The notes below the pieces were generated by a model. That model was not told where the DNA came from, made no database searches, and was given only the letters and a program-made list of their open reading frames with translations. A program made the translations under genes and the position numbers. A DNA stretch of 10,741 nt from an uncultured Collinsella sp. (GTDB lineage: Bacteria > Actinomycetota > Coriobacteriia > Coriobacteriales > Coriobacteriaceae). Of this stretch, positions 6,892 to 10,741 are shown one piece after another. The stretch lies in contig CAAENB010000038.1 of the NCBI GenBank assembly GCA_900757235.1, positions 1-10,741 on the forward strand, written 5' to 3'. The first letter of the stretch is position 1. Each line of letters opens with the position of its first letter.

Positions 6892-7683
6892 TTATTCAGA
6901 ATGCGAATAGCAGGTGGTGTGAGCGGCGCGGAAGCGACAGTGCTCGCGCATGCGACAGATATTGCAGGTGGGGCGGCTTTGGGCGTCGTGGACCTCGCCG
7001 TCAAACAGACCGATCACCGCGGTCACGCTCTTGGTGGGCATGAGCAGGCTGGTGGGCGTGACGGTAAGCCCGATGAGCCGCGTGGCGTTGAGCGCGTCCA
7101 CGATTGAGCGCTGTGCCGTAAGCGGGCAGTCGCCGTAGCCGGGACTGAAGCGCCAGTTACCGGCGAGTCCGTGTGCGGCGGCCGCAGCCTTAACCTGCTG
7201 GTCCATCTGCTCGACGGCGGCTTCTACATAGGCAGAGCATGCGGCGTCGAGCACAGCTCCCTCCAGGGGCTGCTGGGCTCCCGTGGTACGCAGGCGACGC
7301 TCGGCGTCCATGCCGAGAGTGCATGCCATGAGCGCGGCAAAGCGGGCGTCTTTGAGATGTCGATAGATGTCGCGACCGCGCAGCTCAACGTTGGTGCCGA
7401 CCAAGCGAATGCAAGGCTCTCCCTGCTCGTCCACGCCCGTGGCATCGACGGTAAACACGCGCCGCACGCCGCGGGGCTCAATGTCCAGCTCAAGGCGCTC
7501 GACCACAAGCTCAATACGTCGTGACAGCTCGGGCTCAATCTGCTGGCCGCCGTAACCCAGATACCGCAGCATCTCGGCACGGTCGACACGGGGATGGTGC
7601 GCAGCATCGACACGGTAAAGCGCCGGCGACGCAAGGTCGGCCGGCACTTCGACAGCGGTTGTATCGATGTGCGGTTTTTCCAT
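6892..7683 (-). CDS. Stand-alone methionine synthase activation protein
   Basis: The 263-aa product corresponds to the SAM-binding activation domain missing from MetH here. In the complete enzyme this domain remethylates oxidised cob(II)alamin with SAM and an electron. Supporting features are DRAEMLRYLGY (34-44), the segment from RDIYRHLKDA to ALMACTLG (104-124), and RFSPGYGDCPLTAQ (178-191), which matches the R-x-x-x-GYG signature of the MetH activation domain that contacts SAM; KSVTAVIGL follows (218-226). The C-terminus carries Cys240, Cys243, Cys249 and Cys258, possibly a metal or iron-sulphur site. The start at 7683 is the ATG in TAATG, sharing one base with the metF stop, so the two genes are translationally coupled. 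The frame continues upstream through metF but without resemblance. The partner MetH gene lies beyond the restriction-modification genes. Confidence 0.87.
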   Translation of the reverse strand: MEKPHIDTTAVEVPADLASPALYRVDAAHHPRVDRAEMLRYLGYGGQQIEPELSRRIELVVERLELDIEPRGVRRVFTVDATGVDEQGEPCIRLVGTNVELRGRDIYRHLKDARFAALMACTLGMDAERRLRTTGAQQPLEGAVLDAACSAYVEAAVEQMDQQVKAAAAAHGLAGNWRFSPGYGDCPLTAQRSIVDALNATRLIGLTVTPTSLLMPTKSVTAVIGLFDGEVHDAQSRPTCNICRMREHCRFRAAHTTCYSHSE

Positions 7684-8555
7684 TACCCTATGCGCTCCAT
7701 AATGGTCGCGGCGATCGCAGGACGATTCATAGTGTACAGGTGCAGACCGGCGGCGCCGTGCTCCTTGAGGTCGCAAAGCTGACGGGCGGCATAATCTACA
7801 CCGGCTGCCTGCAGGCTCTCGGGGTCGTTCTCGTACTTGGCGAGAATCTTGATGACGGGGGAGGGCAGCGACGCGCCGCACATAAAGACCATGCGGCTGA
7901 TCTGGGACTTGCCCATAAACGGCATGATGCCCGCGGTGATGGGCACCGTGATGCCTGCCTTGTCGGCAAGCTCGCGGAAGCGGTAAAAGCACTCGTTGTC
8001 AAAGAAGAGCTGCGTCACAAAGAAGCTCGCGCCGGCGTCCTGTTTTTGCTTGAGGTATTCGACCGAAGCGTTGAGGTCCTCACAGGCAATGTGGCCCTCG
8101 GGGTAGGCCGCGGCGCCCACACAAAAGCCGGCGTCGACAAGCTCGGGGATGAGCTCGCGGGCGTAGGCGTAGTCCGAGGCGGGCTTGTCATCCTCGGTCG
8201 CGCCAGCGGGCAGATCACCGCGCAGGGCCAGGATGTTTTCTACGCCGGCGGAGCGGTATTCGTCGATCTTGGCGGCGATATCGGCGTGCGAGCGGCCCAC
8301 GCAGGTGAGGTGCGCCACCGAGGGCGTATTGAATTCGCTCGTAATCATATGCGCGATGGGGGCGGTGGTGGCGCCGTTGCCCGAGCCGCCGGCAGAGCAG
8401 GTGACCGAGACAAAGCTCGGCGAAAGCTTGCACAGATTGCCAGCCACCTCGCGAGCCGTGTCGAGGGTAAGCTCGCCCTTGGGCGGGAACATCTCAAACG
8501 AAACGGGTGCGGTGCCCTGGGATGCTGCCTGCTTAAAAACCTCGTCGACGCGCAT
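7683..8555 (-). CDS. metF: 5,10-methylenetetrahydrofolate reductase
   Basis: This FAD enzyme reduces 5,10-methylenetetrahydrofolate to 5-methyltetrahydrofolate, the methyl donor for MetH. The 290-aa length is typical of bacterial MetF. Signatures are VSFEMFPPKG (18-27; Glu21 corresponds to the catalytic acid of the FEFFPP motif), AHLTCVGRS (81-89), NILALRGDLP (107-116; the LRGD loop of the FAD site), AAYPEGH (149-155), FFVTQLFFD (178-186), GIMPFM (209-214) and GLHLYTMNRP (270-279). The start at 8555 is chosen because AAAGGAG lies 6 nt upstream and the protein then begins like the family; the in-frame ATG at 8621 would add 22 unrelated residues. It is the first gene of the minus-strand met cluster and its stop overlaps the next start. 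No SAM, T-box or cobalamin riboswitch consensus was recognised upstream, so its control is unclear. Confidence 0.95.
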   Translation of the reverse strand: MRVDEVFKQAASQGTAPVSFEMFPPKGELTLDTAREVAGNLCKLSPSFVSVTCSAGGSGNGATTAPIAHMITSEFNTPSVAHLTCVGRSHADIAAKIDEYRSAGVENILALRGDLPAGATEDDKPASDYAYARELIPELVDAGFCVGAAAYPEGHIACEDLNASVEYLKQKQDAGASFFVTQLFFDNECFYRFRELADKAGITVPITAGIMPFMGKSQISRMVFMCGASLPSPVIKILAKYENDPESLQAAGVDYAARQLCDLKEHGAAGLHLYTMNRPAIAATIMERIG

Positions 8556-8561
8556 ATCGTG

Positions 8562-8568
8562 CTCCTTT
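8562..8568 (-). promoter_or_regulatory. Ribosome binding site of metF
   Basis: AAAGGAG lies 6 nt before the ATG at 8555 and decides against the ATG at 8621. Confidence 0.65.
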
Positions 8569-8598
8569 AGATACGTAATAGTGTGATGTGTTGTAAGG

Positions 8599-8604
8599 AT
8601 TCTA
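8599..8604 (-). promoter_or_regulatory. Candidate -10 box for metF
   Basis: TAGAAT on the minus strand matches TATAAT at 5 of 6 positions and would give a leader of roughly 40 nt. The -35 region at normal spacing has no TTGACA-like hexamer, so this is weak and might need an activator if it is real. Confidence 0.25.
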
Positions 8605-8694
8605 CAGCACCACTGTGTCACGGTGGAGTTTCACTCGCTATTCGGGGATACCAATCAAAGATGCCTTGCTATCGACATTCCCTATAGCAGAGCG

Positions 8695-8770
8695 GTCAAT
8701 CTAGGATGGGGCTATAAAGACTGGTATCTGATACGAAATACCAGTTAATAGAGCCCCATCCCAAATTGAC
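8695..8770 (-). repeat. 76-nt near-palindrome (long hairpin) between divergent genes
   Basis: The outer arms 8695-8713 and 8752-8770 match in 17 of 19 positions (GGATGGGGCT against AGCCCCATCC at the centre, GTCAAT against ATTGAC at the ends). A second perfect 8-bp stem, ACTGGTAT (8720-8727) with ATACCAGT (8738-8745), closes a 10-nt loop. The two outer mismatches are C/A and A/C on the plus strand, which become G-U pairs in minus-strand RNA. The strand given is therefore the one in which the RNA would fold best. No T-tract follows, and no target duplication was found. Confidence 0.85.
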
Positions 8771-8875
8771 TACCCTTAAACCATGGGGAGAGGTCTGCAA
8801 TTTATACAGTTGATTGGCTGTTGAGGGCGGCAACGCCGCCGCGATGCGGTAACCTCATTGATTGGTTTCGTGACA

Positions 8876-8896
8876 GCAACATAACGGTAATGTTGC
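8876..8896. promoter_or_regulatory. Operator-like dyad upstream of the glutamine synthetase gene
   Basis: GCAACAT and ATGTTGC form a perfect 7-bp inverted repeat around a 7-nt spacer, centred about 96 nt before the start codon. The size and symmetry suit a dimeric regulator. Overlapping it, GTAAT-N6-GAAAC (8887-8902) is one base from the GTnAC-N6-GAAAC pattern reported for actinobacterial GlnR sites. Either assignment is a guess from pattern alone. Confidence 0.35.
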
Positions 8897-8941
8897 GGAA
8901 ACACGACGAGCCTAATCTATGACTCGTTCGTTAGTAATCAA

Positions 8942-8960
8942 CACCGCTTCTCACGCGGTG
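8942..8960 (+). promoter_or_regulatory. Leader hairpin just before the glutamine synthetase ribosome binding site
   Basis: CACCGC (8942-8947) pairs with GCGGTG (8955-8960) around a 7-nt loop. It ends 8 nt before the AAGGGAG ribosome binding site at 8969-8975, so it leaves the site exposed rather than hiding it. It may be an mRNA-stabilising structure or have no role. Confidence 0.35.
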
Positions 8961-8981
8961 CCGATACGAAGGGAGTTCCGT

Positions 8982-10741
8982 ATGGCCGAACTTACTGACC
9001 GCTTCGGGACCATGGTGTTCTCTGAGGAAGTCATGAAGGACTACCTCCCCAAGGACATTTGGAAGCGCCTTGCTGCAACCCTCGAGGACGGTGAGCCGCT
9101 CGACCTGGATGTGGCCAACGCCGTTGCCCACGCCATGAAGGTCTGGGCCATCTCCAAGGGCGCGACGCACTACGCGCACTGGTTCCAGCCGCTTTCGGGC
9201 ATTACTTCCGAGAAGCACGACAGCTTCCTCGAGCCCAACCACGACGGCACCGCCATTACCAAGTTTACGGGCAAGAACCTCATCCAGGGCGAGCCCGATG
9301 CTTCCAGCTTCCCCAACGGCGGCCTGCGTGCCACCTTCGAGGCCCGTGGCTACACCGCTTGGGATCCCACCAGCCCCGCCTTTATCAAGGACGATGTCCT
9401 GTGCATCCCCACGGCTTTCTGCTCCTACACGGGCGAGGCCCTGGACAAGAAGACCCCGCTGCTGCGCTCCATGACCGCGCTCTCGCGTGAGTCCAAGCGC
9501 GTTCTGGCGCTGTTTGGCAAGACCCCCAAGAAGGTTGTTCCTTCCGTGGGCGACGAGCAGGAGTACTTCCTGATCAAGAAGGACGCTTACCGCAAGCGCA
9601 GGGACCTGGTCATCACCGGCCGCACCCTCTTTGGCGCCGCTCCCTGCAAGGGCCAGGAGCTCGAGGAGCACTACTTTGGCGCTATCCGCCCCACCGTCTC
9701 GGCCTATATGAAGGACCTGGACGATGAGCTGTGGGCGCTCGGCATTCCCGCCAAGACCAAACACAACGAGGTCGCTCCCTGCCAGCATGAGCTCGCCCCT
9801 GTCTACGGCGAGGTCAACGAGGCCATCGACCAGAACCTGGTCATGATGGAGAAGATGAAGCTCATCGCCTCCCGCCACGACTTGGTCTGCCTGCTGCACG
9901 AGAAGCCCTTTGAGGGCATCAACGGTTCGGGCAAGCACAACAACTGGTCGCTTGGCACCGAGTCCGAGAACCTGCTCGATCCGGGCGACACCCCGCTCGA
10001 CAACCTGCAGTTCATCGTCTTCCTCACCGCAGTGATCGAGGCCGTCGATAACTATCAGGAGCTCCTGCGTGCCTCCGTTGCCTCGGCCGGCAACGATCAT
10101 CGTCTGGGCGCCAACGAGGCTCCTCCGGCGATTATGTCCATCTTCCTGGGCGACCAGCTTACCGAGGTCGTCGAGAAGATCATCGATGGCAAGGCTTCCG
10201 TCCATGCCACGCGCGGCGTGCTCGACCTGGGCGCCGATACCCTGCCCAAGCTGATGCAGGACAACACCGATCGCAACCGCACCTCCCCGTTTGCCTTCAC
10301 CGGCAACAAGTTCGAGTTCCGTGCCTGCGGCTCCGAGCAGAACGTCTCCGACTCCAACCTGGTGCTCGATGCTGCCGTGGCCAAGTCGCTCAAGTCTTTC
10401 GCCGACGCACTCGAGGGTACGCCCGAGGATAAGTTCCAGGACGCCGCGCTCGAGTACTGCAAGAAGGTGCTGACCGATCACCAGCGCATCCTGTTCTCCG
10501 GCGACGGTTACTCCGACGAGTGGCCCATCGAGGCCGAGAAGCGCGGCCTTGCCAACAACAAGACCACGGCCGACGCTCTTCCCGCCTTTGTTTCCGATAA
10601 GGCTATCGCGCTCTTTGAGGAGACGGGCGTCCTGACCAAGGCCGAGGCCCAGTGCCGCTATGACTGCAAGCTCGAGAAGTACAACAAGCTCATGAACATC
10701 GAGGCTACCACGATGGTTCGCGAGGCGCGTCGTACCTATCG
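8982..10741 (+). CDS. glnN: Type III glutamine synthetase, 5' 586 codons, cut by the window edge
   Basis: It makes glutamine from glutamate, ammonia and ATP, in the cytoplasm. The frame is open from the ATG at 8982, which has AAGGGAG 6 nt upstream, to the right edge, giving 586 complete codons of an expected 700 or so. It is recognised as type III by its long N-terminal region and by this motif series: GDEQEYFLI (190-198; metal-binding glutamates), NEVAPCQHELAPVYGE (262-277), FEGINGSGKHNNWSLGT (from about 310), NDHRLGANEAPP (371-382) and, further on, NRTSPFAFTGNKFEFRACGS (substrate and ATP site). All of these are intact. The gene is the first of its direction and is divergent from metF. Codons are strongly C/G-ending, as in a highly expressed native gene. 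Control of nitrogen assimilation may act through the dyad at 8876-8896. The alternative symbol glnA is used in some annotations. Confidence 0.95.
   Translation, partial: MAELTDRFGTMVFSEEVMKDYLPKDIWKRLAATLEDGEPLDLDVANAVAHAMKVWAISKGATHYAHWFQPLSGITSEKHDSFLEPNHDGTAITKFTGKNLIQGEPDASSFPNGGLRATFEARGYTAWDPTSPAFIKDDVLCIPTAFCSYTGEALDKKTPLLRSMTALSRESKRVLALFGKTPKKVVPSVGDEQEYFLIKKDAYRKRRDLVITGRTLFGAAPCKGQELEEHYFGAIRPTVSAYMKDLDDELWALGIPAKTKHNEVAPCQHELAPVYGEVNEAIDQNLVMMEKMKLIASRHDLVCLLHEKPFEGINGSGKHNNWSLGTESENLLDPGDTPLDNLQFIVFLTAVIEAVDNYQELLRASVASAGNDHRLGANEAPPAIMSIFLGDQLTEVVEKIIDGKASVHATRGVLDLGADTLPKLMQDNTDRNRTSPFAFTGNKFEFRACGSEQNVSDSNLVLDAAVAKSLKSFADALEGTPEDKFQDAALEYCKKVLTDHQRILFSGDGYSDEWPIEAEKRGLANNKTTADALPAFVSDKAIALFEETGVLTKAEAQCRYDCKLEKYNKLMNIEATTMVREARRTY

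Larger units (their letters stand above)
8556..8981. other. Divergent intergenic region between metF and the glutamine synthetase gene
   Basis: These 426 nt contain no gene. They hold the metF ribosome binding site and candidate -10 on the left, a 76-nt near-palindrome (8695-8770) in the middle, and on the right a short GC hairpin (GGCGGC-AAC-GCCGCC, 8826-8840), a 21-bp dyad (8876-8896), an imperfect stem (8903-8910 with 8923-8931) and a leader hairpin (8942-8960). TTGATTGG occurs at 8810-8817 and 8858-8865, and in reverse at 8651-8658. No clean sigma-70 promoter for the glutamine synthetase gene was found. Confidence 0.7.

Noticed and set aside
7521..8570. A 349-codon plus-strand frame opposite metF and the start of the activation gene
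   Set aside because: It is a shadow frame, with metF motifs clear on the other strand. Its translation is Gly/Ala/His/Arg-rich without domains.
8556..8981. A SAM-I, T-box or cobalamin riboswitch upstream of metF
   Set aside because: These would be expected for a methionine gene, but none of their conserved blocks was recognised on the minus strand. The hairpin at 8695-8770 is a simple long stem and does not match any of them.
8931..10481. A 516-codon minus-strand open frame opposite the glutamine synthetase gene
   Set aside because: It mirrors the C/G-ending codon bias of the sense gene, ends at the same intergenic boundary by chance and shows no recognisable domain. The plus-strand frame has all the glutamine synthetase motifs.

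Overview
The window looks like chromosomal DNA of a high-GC anaerobic actinobacterium of the Coriobacteriia, probably Collinsella or a relative. This is inferred from GC-rich third codon positions in the core genes, a type III glutamine synthetase, and a cobalamin-dependent methionine synthase whose activation domain is a separate protein. No rRNA or other taxonomic marker is present, so the assignment is a judgement from gene content.

Layout. On the minus strand, reading from right to left, there is a methionine/one-carbon cluster: metF (8555-7683), a stand-alone methionine synthase activation protein (7683-6892), a two-gene restriction-modification cassette (C5-cytosine methyltransferase 6782-5622, then a DUF4928-type putative endonuclease 5659-4646), metH without its own activation domain (4662-2089), a PFL-like/DUF711 family protein (1980-616), and the 5' part of a class I SAM-dependent methyltransferase that runs off the left edge (289-1). 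On the plus strand a type III glutamine synthetase (8982 to the right edge) is divergent from metF across a 426-nt intergenic region.

How the genes work together. MetF makes 5-methyltetrahydrofolate. The shortened MetH (homocysteine, folate, cap and B12 domains) transfers the methyl group to homocysteine. The separate activation protein should reductively remethylate the cobalamin using SAM. The restriction-modification pair has visibly lower GC and sits between the activation gene and metH, in the same direction, with overlapping reading frames at MTase/nuclease and nuclease/metH. It looks like a later insertion that kept the operon co-directional, so metH translation may now depend on read-through and coupling from the nuclease gene.

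Non-coding structure. Two palindromic elements stand out. One is a perfect 36-bp inverted repeat around a 70-nt core, just downstream of the DUF711 gene (457-598). The other is a 76-nt near-palindrome between metF and the glutamine synthetase gene (8695-8770), whose two arm mismatches become G-U wobbles only in the minus-strand RNA. The divergent intergenic region also holds a 7-7-7 dyad and three copies of TTGATTGG. No tRNA, rRNA, CRISPR array or transposase gene was seen.
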